Below are positions 22,201-34,800 of a DNA stretch of 64,000 nucleotides, in pieces. Below the pieces are notes generated by a model that saw nothing but the letters and a program-made list of their open reading frames with translations, was not told the DNA's origin and did no database searches. The position numbers and the translations under genes are program-made. The stretch comes from Asterias amurensis (Eukaryota > Echinodermata > Asteroidea > Forcipulatida > Asteriidae). The first letter of the stretch is position 1. Each line of letters starts with the position of its first letter. The stretch is from positions 20,913,202-20,977,201 of the forward strand of contig NC_092653.1 in NCBI RefSeq assembly GCF_032118995.1, read 5' to 3'.

Positions 22201-25200
22201 ATCTCTAGGGATTACGTGCATATTGTGTGTGGACCACACCAGAGATACTGTACATACCCCTAGCCTTGGCGGCCTTACACTTTCGTATTACATGTATACT
22301 ACAGTGACGTCCTGGATATCAGGGTCCATTTCTGGGGCGGGAAATTTTCAAATCTTCATAACTCAAATCTTACCTGCAAGAAACCACTAATTTCAAAAGA
22401 TTCACATTCCATGGCAGCATATATTTTTCTGCGGTGGGTTTTGGTCGTCATATATTCTGCATAAATCCGTCATTTTCAAGAAATAATGCAGCTCCCAATG
22501 TTAAGAAATTCCCATTTTTGTTTGTACTCTCACAGTCTGCCGTGTGTACGCAAGACGCACAACGCGCAGATCTTGCGTTGTGTTGGCGTGTTAACGCTTT
22601 GCAGTCAAGATACGGTGACCAAGAATGCGTCTTGCACGCAAATTTATACGCGTATGCACGGCAACAGACAACACTTTGGATCTGCATTTTTCACAAAAAT
22701 ATTGGATTTGTGTAGAAAATATGATGACCAAAACCCACCGCAGAAAATGTATGCCACCATGGAATGTGAATCTGTTGAAATTAGTGGCTTGTTGCAGGTA
22801 AGAATCGAGTTATGAAGCTTTAAACAATTTCCGCCCCAGAAACCGTAATAGTTAGGACTCAGTGTCTGTGTACAGAGAAAGAGTCATATATTTTCTATAC
22901 ATACCCCCATTGTGCCCCATTGGTATCCTCAATACATCAGACTAAGTGGGTCAGCAAGAACGGATTGTGACCCTGGAAATAAACATCAGCTGGTCAGTTG
23001 GCAAGACTACGGCCCGACACCTTTTCAAAGAACCTGTCTTTGCTATATTATGCCCATTTAGTTTCCTCATGTAAACCAATTTTGTTTTTGATGAGTAACT
23101 GACCTGCAGGAAATTTACATCAATACAGATAGGGGCCTACATTTGTGTAATTTACTCTTGATAAAGAAAAAGTTACATCATGTAACTTTTTTTAAGGTTA
23201 CAGAATTTAATTTACTGGTAAACAATGTTGAGGTATTGAAGTTGAGCTGTGAGCAGAATCATGAAATTATTGCTTAGCACAATGCAGGATGTTGGAGAAT
23301 GGACTTGACTTGTTTCATGACATTTTCCTAAAAGCACAGGTCATTCTTTCCATTGATTTCCACATGTTTGCAAAATGTACATTGTCTGAATATTTGAGAG
23401 GTAGATGTGGGTCATAGAGGATTATAGTGTTATGTTACTGTCTGGGAATGGCAGCTGCACATGCTCAACATGCCCTGTACAATACGTATGCCCTACAGGT
23501 ACATACATGCCCTGTTACACTTTGCTCTATGGATGATACATGTATGGATAGCATTCCAAGCTTCAAATACCTCTAAGAATCAGTCACATGATGTCTCCAT
23601 ACAAAACCTGTGTATTAGTAACAAATTAACTTTGAAAAATTAGTAAATTGGCTCCTTATACAGTAATTCCCTAGTCATTTACTCTGGACATTACATGCAT
23701 GTAAGCACGAGTGGAATACGGAAAAATATAGCGCGTCTGCGTCCCATATCCAACTCGGCCTTCGCCCTTGCTGGATATGGGATGCAGAAGCACTATGCTT
23801 TTCTGTATTCCATGAGCGCGTGTTATAACAATCTTCTAGCATGTGATGATCAGCATTTGATGGAAACGCACCACTATTGAGATTAACTTCTTGTACTTTG
23901 GACATAGCTTATACATGTATAAGCTCAAAAAATAGTGATTGTAAACAATAAAATCAATGAGTTTGTTGTGATTCTTCCAAGGAATACAAAGTGCTCAGAG
24001 GACAGTCAAGAGATGAAGTGACAATTGCAAGAGAAAGTCAACTGTTCTCAAGGAAACCCACCAATATTAAAGATAAAGTCATGAGAAATGGTTTCAATCA
24101 AGTTCTTGGAACTAAGCAGAATCAGTTCTTATCTTAATAAAATCTACTCCAACAAACATGTAGATAAACACGTACAAATATAGGTTTGCTATATGTACCT
24201 CAACAAATCTCTTCGCTTACATGGAAATATTGTGACTTTGTAATTTTTTAATTTGATGTACAGGTTTTTGCGTGAGTTAGCCCGCCTCAAGTCTAACTCT
24301 AACAGCGGAGATCGTGAGCTTGGTGATTGGCTAAAGAGCCTGGGTCCTGAATACCCACAATATACCCACAATCTTGTGCATTGTGGGATAGACTTCAGTC
24401 TGTTGCCCTTTATATCAGATGATCATCTAAAGATTGATGCAGGAATCACTAATGGAGTCCATCGCATGAAGATACTATGGGCCATCAGACCACAAGGTAC
24501 TCATTTATTATTCAAATGGACTTTGACCTTTATTCAATAATGACATCACTATAGGCTCTCTAAGATGTGCAATGGGGCTTTCCTCAATAAATAAGTTTGG
24601 TTTGCAGATTGACTATATTCAATCTTTGTTTCCAATGAAAATCCAATGCAAATTCATCTTGATTTGGACAAAACATCAACAAACTGTGAGATCTTTGGTG
24701 CAAATCACTTGGGTATTTTCTCTTTTTTAAAATGCCTTTATGCACTCTACAAAGAATTGAAACGTTGATACAAACTTGGAAGAGGAAAGCTGTTGATGTC
24801 AGAAACTTGCCTATATGAGTGAGTGGGATATCTGCCAATTTTCTGACCTTAAAGTAACATGTGCATACAGTAGATTGTAAATACACTGTGTGTTTCTTGC
24901 TTGGTGTTGAATCAAACATCACAGAAGGGACATGTTTTCATTCAATTAAACCGGGAAGTAGCTCTGACAGCATCATAGTCAGAGAACTCTAATTTTGTTG
25001 TGGCTTTCAAGAATTGAGAAGGAGAATGTGTTTATTGTTCTTTTTCCTCATTTGATAATTTGTTGTAACCATATAGCAAGGTTCCACCTAACTCATATCA
25101 ATTATATCAATGCTTATAGCTAAATAAAGTTGTAAAATTTAATGTAGCATACATGGCTGGCTATATGGTACTTAGGCAAATCAGCTTAAAAACTCCAATC

Positions 25201-28200
25201 TAGAGTACAGTATGCATTATGTAAGCACTTTGTTTGTAATTGCACCTAAAGGTGAGTAATGTGATTGCTGTTTTAATTATCTTGTTTTGTCCAAAATTTG
25301 GCAATTGTTTAAGCATGTGTTGTATTGTTCCTTAGGATTTCTTAAAAGCAGTCGCCAAACATAGACCCACTAGGTTTGCGTATTTCTGGGATGGATTTCA
25401 CAAAGAGTTAGGACTCGTCTTATCTTGAGTTAGACGAGTAACTCGTCCTAACATAAATGTAGGACGAGTACTAGAGGCACAATTTCGCAAAAGATAAGAA
25501 GGGTTCATCGCCTCCTAATTTCCATGGCAACGGCTCGAATCTGTCCTAAGTTAGTGTTGCACGTTCAAGTGCTACACTGTTGGCTGGCTTACCGCGAAGA
25601 TATTACACCATGTAGATTTGACCCCTGGTGCATCATTTTACAACCGCTTGTAGATTTGAGCCTTAGCTGATAAAAAGTGCATGTAAGATGGTGATTCACC
25701 TCATTGCATACTCCTTATTTACAAGTTGTTTAAAAATATTGTAAACAGTATAATGGGTTTAGTCTTTTAAGTGTGGCAAACTGCACTTTCCTTTTTAAAA
25801 CCCCACATGTAGTTTAATATTACAGTTTGCTGTAACAATAAGTGTTATCCCAAGAGACTTGGGATATTTGTAGGTGGGAAGCTAATCATAGAGATAGAAT
25901 GTGTGAACCTCGATCAATCCATGAGTTACCCCAATCACAAGAATAAGATGCAGGGCAAGCATTCTCTGATATCTGACATGTCTGATTGCAGCTTAATCAC
26001 AACAAATGTTCATCTGTTCTCAAGATATACAATTGCTCAGCCAAATCTATGAGACTTGACATTTGGGGTGCAGTTAGTAATTAAAGCTGGATGTAATTGT
26101 TTGCGTATACTTTTGACACAGTAGTCTTTACATTACACTGACTGCCAAGTTGATTATGGATTTATTATTACATGTAGTTTCATATTTTCAATATATTTTT
26201 GCTGATATCAATTAAGAAACTGAACTCTTTCTAACTTGAACTCTTTTCTTTCATTGGATAACATACATGTATCTACCGGGTACATATTAATGTATATTCA
26301 CAGCACATAAGAATGTATGAGAATAGACTACTGAGTGCAGGCTTTTGTGATTGGAATCCAACTCTGACAAACTTGATTCCAGAGCAGATTCCTTGTACTG
26401 TACATAGGTTTCTAATGAGAGACAACCTGGGAGTCATGTTAGTTGCAAAGGGTACACACACAATCCTATTACAGAGTACAGTTCACACAATGTACATTAT
26501 AGTTGTGAAACAGACACATGAATGTTACATGTATTTTAGACAACATGAAGGGGGTTGTCAATCTTGAGTATGGGTGAGGGGGGAGAGAGTGTGAAGTTTT
26601 TGTATAGGGTTTGAAACAATTTGTTTGTAAACTGTTTTGATGCTTAAATTTGTAAATTGGAAACAGTTTTACAGCATGCATCTTCTTGACTTTACAAGTT
26701 GGTAATGTTTATGCTAGATGCTTGGCACTAAAGGTTATTTTCTCAGGGCTGGAGACATTTTGACATGCCAGGGTGCACCATGGCCGGCCATTGGAACACC
26801 ATGACATGAAAGGTTGATCAAGACAACATAATTAGGACTGTTCTTGTTTTGTCTTTTGTCACATTTCTTTCCCCAGCACATTATTTTTATGTTTTCTTGT
26901 TTCATTTAAGTTTGGCAGATATAATGAAAAGCTATTGTTTTACGATTTCTTTAGCTTCATGCTGCTAATAATTTGATTTGATTTGCATTTTCAGCTTTTG
27001 TTTTTAAAAACTGTATCATTTCCAAAACAAACTGTATAATTTCCAGAGACCTAGTTGAGCGTTGTTCCCCTTGATTTACAGGAATGAAGCTTTTGAAGCA
27101 AAGTGTGAAAGCAAGCACGCCTGATGCCAACAATCACGTGTTTCCATGGCTGAAGGACCCCCCACGCAAATCACATGTAGACAATGGGAAGTATTGTTCC
27201 ATTATTTCTTATCATTTGGACATTTCAAATACTTCCAAGGAATTTTCAGTGAAGCTTAACAATGCCAGCATGGTCTTTGTTACTAACCCCATTCATATAG
27301 ACGATAGAAAGTAGATTGTAAATTCATGTATGTACCTCTAGATCCCACCCAGAGTAAGACAACTAAAAGGAAGGTCACTACCACTAGCATGTGCATCGTT
27401 GCTCATTTTAATTTCACATGCTAATTTCAAGGTGATTGCTAGTACATATAACTCCAAAGTTCAAGCACAGCCAAACTCATTCTGTATGTTGCTGAATACT
27501 GTAATCTTTGCATTCAAACTTTTTATTTCCACTTTTTTGCTTGTGTTTTCCATGAGTTGTGATATTTCAGTTGCTTCCTTGTTCTGTTCAACATTTTATG
27601 TCATTTGCATCATGAAATATTTAAGATGTTAATACTATAATGTGGTGTAGCTGAGAGGGAGGGGCGCCAGTTAGGTAAACAATATTAATGCAATACATGG
27701 AGTCAACTCTATCATTCTTAGCAAGTGATTTGGTGGGAAAGAAAATAATTGAGATTAAAATTTGATTTAAAAAGAACAAAAAAGTAAAACAACAACAACA
27801 GCAGCCACAAAGATTGGTTGGTCAGCTGGGTCAAACCTTAAAATATAGGATAAGGCCGTGTCCGAAACGACGACTTCGGCTACAGCTACGTCTAGATCAG
27901 CGCGTCTACCAGTGTTGAAGAATAGGCAGACGCGCGTGATCTAGCCGTAGCTGTAGCCGAAGTCGCTGTTTTGGACACGGCCTAATTCTGCTGGAATTAC
28001 ATTTAATTTTCCTTTATCTGTTTCAATTGCTATGTAAAACATATTCAATATGATCCTTGTCCTGTGTGTACACTTGGATTACAAAGTCCTTTGCTAACAC
28101 TTACAGTATATTTCTAGCCTATAACCTTACCAATTTATCACCACATTTGTACAGAAAAAAACAAATTCACCGATTCAAATTTCTGTGTACAGTACCCTTA

Positions 28201-28789
28201 TACATCGACTTACAAATCTGATTTAATGAACACAAGTGAATCAGATATCAAATTAAATCCACTAGATTTCATTGTAAGAAGGCTGTTACTAACATATCCT
28301 TAATATGCGTTAGTATTAGTTTCCCAGGATCAATTTCTTCTTCAAAACATGTCAGCTTACATGTCTGTGTTTCTTAAAAATACAAGTCACTTTTGTTACG
28401 TCAAGTAAAGTTTAGTGAGTTAAAATGAAAGGTAGGTTTCTGTTCAAGTAATAACCAAAAATACACCATAGTTAGCAACTTTTCACAAGGAACATGTTGC
28501 ATATTATTAAATGCAGTTGATTTTTTGTTAGTTTGAGTATTTGGTGTGAATCAGGCAAGTAGGAAAAGGTTAAAGCTTTCCAGAGTGTTGAACGTGTAAG
28601 CACACAATAGTTGCCATAACAGAGCAGAGTTTGAGCTAGTATCAAATTATAATATGGATTGATATGCGCATGGTGTATGGGCAGAATCAAACAACAGTGA
28701 TAGCCTTGCCTCAGAAATGGTCATTGTGACTTTCTGCAGGCCTACCCCATGTATCTATCTGCCTGCCTGCTTGCCTGCCTGCCTGCTTG

Positions 28790-28841
<52 letters not shown>

Positions 28842-31800
28842 CCAGCTTGGGTGGGAGTGTACATTTTGTACATACTGTAAAGTTCATATTGATGTTATGT
28901 GTATCGTGACTAGACAGTGTAATGATGCTGCACTCTGCATTATACACGTAATATATGCTGTCTGCTTCTGCAACCATTTTATCAAATCCAGCTGAATCTA
29001 CATGCTAAACCTCAATAAAATATGAGACCTCATTGTTGAGAATTCAAATGCAACCCTAGAAAAATGGTCTGTAACCTAGTGATTCCTTGTCACACACTCT
29101 ACTCTTTCCAGGAAACATGTAATCCATTGACCTGCTTATGCAGAGAACTGTGAATTACAAAGTATGACTTGGTTGGAATTAGCATTAGAGGCAAGCAGGG
29201 ATGGGACTGGGACCTTGTTGACTCCACCTAGGCTTGTTATTTGAATGAGTGTTACACTATGGCTTCACCATGTTAGTGTGATATGAAATCTTGCTGTAAA
29301 CAACTTGGTGTTTTAGGAATTGTGTGTATATGTACATGTATCTGATGATGTATGTATATGTCATAAAATGACGAACATTTCGTTTTTTTAAATAAAAAGA
29401 ATTGCAGTAACAAACTATTAAAAAGACTGTGCTGCGTACAATTCAACACAACACCTGGAACTCAACAGTCTGTTCACTTCTGTGCAACAATAGAAACTGC
29501 TACAATTGCATTTCAAAGACGAACAATGTGAGGATATTGGGGGGAAACAAAGCAAAAAACTAATTATGTCAATTACTTGACAGGCTATTCCCTAAGGGTT
29601 ATAGTTGTCACCCGTAGAATCTATACATGTCAGTCAAACATTATCCTATGTCAGTCTTAATCTTGAGGTGTCAAACTTAATCCTGTTCCATCATTAAGAT
29701 TAGTGTAATTTGTTCTCAAAGATTACATTCATTTAAACTAAAATCAAACCTGCCTATTAGCATGGTTGAAAATATCACTTAAACAAATGTACTCACTTTT
29801 GAGGAGAAAATAATATAAGGGTTGCATTTTGAAAAATGCTGAATTCATTATGAATATGAATACTACCCAATGATCCTTTGACCATTCTATTTCCCCTTTG
29901 CTTTGCCTTGGGAAGATAGACCACTCCGAGATCACAGAGGGAATTATAGTTTGAACCATATACCAAAGCACTCAAAGTTTGTTTATGTAAAATATTTTGA
30001 ATGCCTCAATGAAAATAACAATTTTTTTATTAACATTTGTTGTTTTCACCAGAAAGTGACCATTAGAGAATGAGAACTAATTACTCTTTGCGAACAACTA
30101 ATAATAGAAGATCCCTACATGTATATGAGCAGTGATTGACAGTCTAGTCTTAATTTCATATGTGGGATTTGAAGCGTTGCATTCAATTTAATGCTTCATT
30201 TCATGCATAACACATTGCCAAGCAAGAATTAATTAAACTGATACTGGAGAGGGTGCTCACACAGATTGAAATTTCATCCACTACGTGGAGATATGATGGA
30301 TTGGTTTCTAGTACAAAAGTGATTCGCCAGGTTGCAGTCACAACAAGGAAATTAACGTAGAGTTGGGGTTTGTATGTGCAATTACTACAGAATCCAAAAC
30401 AGTAAAACAATTGAAGATGAATTACTGAGTGCAGTTTATAAGTTCTCATCTATGATCCATTTGTGACTGGGTATTGAAGCCTGAGTGCTAGGACATTTTA
30501 TGAATATTGTAAATCTGATTATTTAATTGAGAGAGATTGATCAAAGATATAACAGTTAAGTCTACTCAAAACACAGATGTAGATTTCTTAAAATTGTGAG
30601 GAGCAAGGAGGGTATACCTGATATGTTCATGATTAAGAAAGCATTTCTGAATATTGAAATTTATTACAACCAACTCTGCATACAGTACCAATACACAAAA
30701 CCACACTCCTTTCTAGGGTGGAATTACCTAAAGTAATTTGCACAAAATAATAATGAAGGTTATGTTCTCATTTCGTATCAATTAGTTTAATGTGGTTTCA
30801 AGTTTTAATCGTTTTGCTTTAAGTAAAAGTTGAAAACTTAATGTAATATAAGTAAAGTGTCTTTATATTCCGCCACCTTGAGAATACTAGTCTGTGATTA
30901 GACATTGTTCCAAATAAACCACACACTTTAAGTAACAATGGATCAACGGAAAACATAAACTGTCATTTACAGAAGCCTTGTTGTACATGGTTGGAAAGCT
31001 ATATTACCCCATCAGGGCCCAATTTCATAGAGCTGCTAAGCACAAAAATTTGCTTAGCATGAAATTTGTTCCTTGATAAAAACAGGATTACCAACCAAAT
31101 TTCACATTGTTGCATATTGCTAGTAAGTGGTATTCAGCTGTTGTTTGCAAATCCTGAAAATCACGTGAAAATTTGGCTGGTAATCCTGTTTTTTATCTAG
31201 GATCAGATTTCATGCCAAGCAAAATGTTGTGCTTAGCAGCTCTATGAAATTAGGGCCTGTACTTTTAAGTAAATTAGTATGATGGCGTCACATTTCCATG
31301 TTCATGTACAATGTAGGCCTACTTGTGCAGTGTATACGTATGATACCTCCTTGGCTTATGGTTGCATACATGCAAGTAAGTACGCTGTGTAAAAGCCCTG
31401 GACAAGGTTACTGCCCAACTGTAGTAGCTAAGTAGTAGACAGTAGTAGTAGTAATACTAGTAGTATATGTAGTATGTGATGCATCATTACATATACAACA
31501 AGTTAGTATTGTCTATAAATACAGGATATATTTTCTGAATCCATCAAGGTTATGCAAATTTATTGCAGAGTCTAGGTCAACACTGAGAAAACAAAGTTAA
31601 TCTTTTTACAATCATTGTACTTTGCATGAACTTTGTCTTGCAAGTGCAATGTTTTTCAAAACACTGGATACTATTGTTAACTGTCAAAGACCAGTCTTCT
31701 CACTATGTGTATCTCAGCATACATGTATGCATCAAATAACAAACCTGTGAAAATTTGAGCTCAGTTGGTTGTTGAAGTTGCGAGATAATAATGAAAGAAA

Positions 31801-34800
31801 AAACACCCTTGTCACACGAAGTTGTGTGCTTTCAGATGCTTGATTTCGAGACCTCAAATTCTAAATCTGAGGTCTCGAAATCAAATGCGTGGAAAATTAC
31901 TTCTTTCTCAAAAACTACATGACCACAAATCATTACTCAATCTAAACAAGTTTAGCACCATTGGATAGACATGATCATAGTGTCCACTGCCTTTAAGTTA
32001 TTCTGTGAAATGACTGTTTCTTTTTAATGGCATAACCTAATTTGTTTTCTTGTATGCTTGTACCCTACAGGAGGTGAGAAGTATCCTAAAGTGTTTGATA
32101 GTCCTACTCCTACATGTGGACTGTCTATACCTGCTATTATATCAGATCAAACTGACAATCGTAGCAATCCCAAATATCTAGATGTCTTTATCAGTTACAG
32201 GAGAGCTACAGGATCACTCTTGGCTAGGTAAGGCCATTTGGAAAGGAAAATGTACTCAATACGTAGGGAGGCTTTATCACAGCAGGGGAGGTTTGGTAAC
32301 AAATTACTGTTTTGAGTGGTTGTTCTCTGGGGATTTTGTGTTTTCTTGATACTGGCTGTATTATCATAATACAGCCAGTATACAGCCAGTATTACCTGTG
32401 CAAATGTTCTACTTCATACCATAATTTATGGTATGAAGTAGAACATTTGCACAGGTAATATGGGTGCCCCACACTTTCACAAAGGCAATGTACCATGTAT
32501 ACTCTCCAACACATCAATGTTTGAACAACATATGCATACAAAATGAAAACCTGATGGAGTATACATATTTTACTAAAAATAAAATGTACATCGACCAGAA
32601 CGTTTTGGAATTACTAGTCATTGGATTAATATATAAATATGTTATTGACAGAACTACATAATCATTACTATTCTCTTAGTAAATTTGAAACTAAAGTTCC
32701 TGAAGACTGTACACGCCTTGTGGATGTTTCCATGTACATTATGTAGATGCTGACATTATTGATTGGTAAATGCAACATGAGAAGTGTAAAATACATTTTA
32801 CCATTTGGTCTTGTGATGATTGCTGCTTGGGTAAATTACATGTAGTCTATACTACATGTACTCATTATACATTGTTCTTTGACTTGTGGATGTATTGAGT
32901 GTTTGATTTAGAATGAATAGTGATGAGCGACTGACTGGCCATCATGTGGTGTGAAACGAGGTCAAACCATTGCATTATACTAATTAGATATGACTTATCA
33001 TTGGACTGTTGTTAAAAATGACATCAATGGATGAGAACCAACCAAGATAATTGGCACCTTGTTGTCTTGGCTGTGGGCAGTCTATTTACGAGACTACTCT
33101 TTGCATACATGATTTTACATGGTAAATCCAATATCAAGACTCATAGACCAATCCATGATGCTACATGTACATCCCCTTCATACATTGACTCATCACAATT
33201 GCAACTGTGAACCAATAAGTTCAAAATTCCCTTGTAAAATGTAAACAAGCTGCCAGCGGTTACATTGCTCGTGTGTTGTTAAGTTGTGTGTTACTCGGTC
33301 TACTATATTGTGATGGGTTCTTGCAAAATCAGAATGAACCAGGGATTGGTTGGAGGGTTGGGGTGGTTAATGAGTTATTACAAGATCCTACTCATGTAAA
33401 CATAATGTATATTATAACACCCCTTACAAAAATTCTGCCTTTTCATTGGTTTAGAGCGCGTCACATGATATGTCTTAGTTTTACTAGAAATAGTGGTCGT
33501 GTGATAGTGCATCGTTTGCCGTGTGATAGTCCGACGACTATCACATGGCGTGCAGTGACGTCTTTTTTAACTACCTCGAACCCAATCAATTGTGCATCTG
33601 TGTATCTGAAATGAGCGTACAAATGTTACGTGTACTAGTATTGACTACTTTGACTCATGCTATGGTTAAAACTCCTACTCCCTCGGTGATCCCCGGACCA
33701 TTACATTTCCCCTCTGCTGTACCTCGGGAAAATAGAACGCTCTGGGGATCACCTCGGGAGTCGTAGTTTTAATCATAGCACTCGTAGCAGTCAATATTTG
33801 TATATTGAATCTGCTCAATGAAACTGAACATACATGTAAATGATGATGATTTGATATTTTTGTGACAGTTTACTAAAGGTTCATCTTCAGCTGCGAGGTT
33901 TCAGTGTCTTCATTGATGTAGAGAAACTAGAAGCTGGCAAGTTTGACAACAATCTACTTAAGAGTGTCCGTCATGCACAGAACTTTGTCTTAGTTCTATC
34001 TTCAGGGTGTCTAGATAGATGCTTTGGAGATAGTGATCGCAAGGATTGGGTACATAGGGTAAGGACCATACAGCTTCAGGCTGCCTGCAATTCAAACCCA
34101 TTCAGCTACATGTATATGTATTGATTGCTAATTTCTAGTTGCACACATTTTTGTAAGTTTCCTGTTTGCAGACATGTTTGCCCCAATGTGCCCAGCTGAT
34201 GAAAGTTTTAATGTAGGAGAACAATTCTTGTCATATTTATTCTGTCACACACTGGTAGACTATAAGCAGTTATATGCAAATATTTGCAAAACAGCTGTAC
34301 AAAATCTCTAGCCTTCACTAGTTTGTCAACCAACAAGGATGTGTCCACATGGCTTCAACAAGTTATCATCACTCTTGTCAACACCCAATGGCCATGTTCC
34401 AACTTCATGTCTTGAAATGCCCCCAGATGCATTGCTAAAGCAGTGTTGGTCTCCAAAATGACATAGCACTAGGTGATTCCATTAGTTGCAAAGGTTTCTA
34501 TACTGGGAACATGTAGTTAAGTAGGCTAAGTTGGCTAGGCTTTGAAGCTTACGTTTGTGCCAGTGACTTGGCTTTCAAACATTGCTCAGGGCGGATGTTG
34601 TAATGTAGTTTGAACTAATTACAATTTTCTCTTGTCATTAATTACCAAAAAATTGTATACAGGATGTTGATACAAACTTTCTTGCTAGTTGATAATGCTG
34701 ATAAACCTTGAGACTGACATACCATTCAATGTGGCTGTGTTATTGTGATGTTTTTTTCACAGGAGATTGCAGCAGCTATTGAAAGCAAATGTAACATCGT

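Larger units (their letters stand above)
19206..24263 (+). other. SARM1 intron 2 (5.1 kb)
   Basis: It holds a hAT-like insertion (19379-19982), the 16-bp minisatellite (to about 21470), a fold-back MITE (22329-22842), a family D fragment (23695-23830) and otherwise unmarked AT-rich DNA. None of its ORFs looks like an exon. Confidence 0.85.
24497..32070 (+). other. SARM1 intron 3 (7.6 kb)
   Basis: It contains a candidate alternative exon (27083 onward), an inverted-repeat element (27853-27983), a GCCT microsatellite (28757-28842), a family B fold-back MITE (31015-31257) and a TTAA-MITE (31658-31992). A fold-back rich in GAGTTAGGACTCGTC-type words lies at about 25385-25510. The rest is AT-rich without clear features. 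Confidence 0.85.

Noticed and set aside
28711..28995. ORFs with Ala-Gly-Arg-Gln or Cys-Leu-Pro-Ala repeats
   Set aside because: Translation of the GCCT microsatellite in both directions.
33273..33766. ORFs near the TIR exon 5 as extra SARM1 exons
   Set aside because: They lie in an inverted-repeat element also found near 41.5 kb, and the exon 4 to exon 5 join is already in perfect phase with the family.
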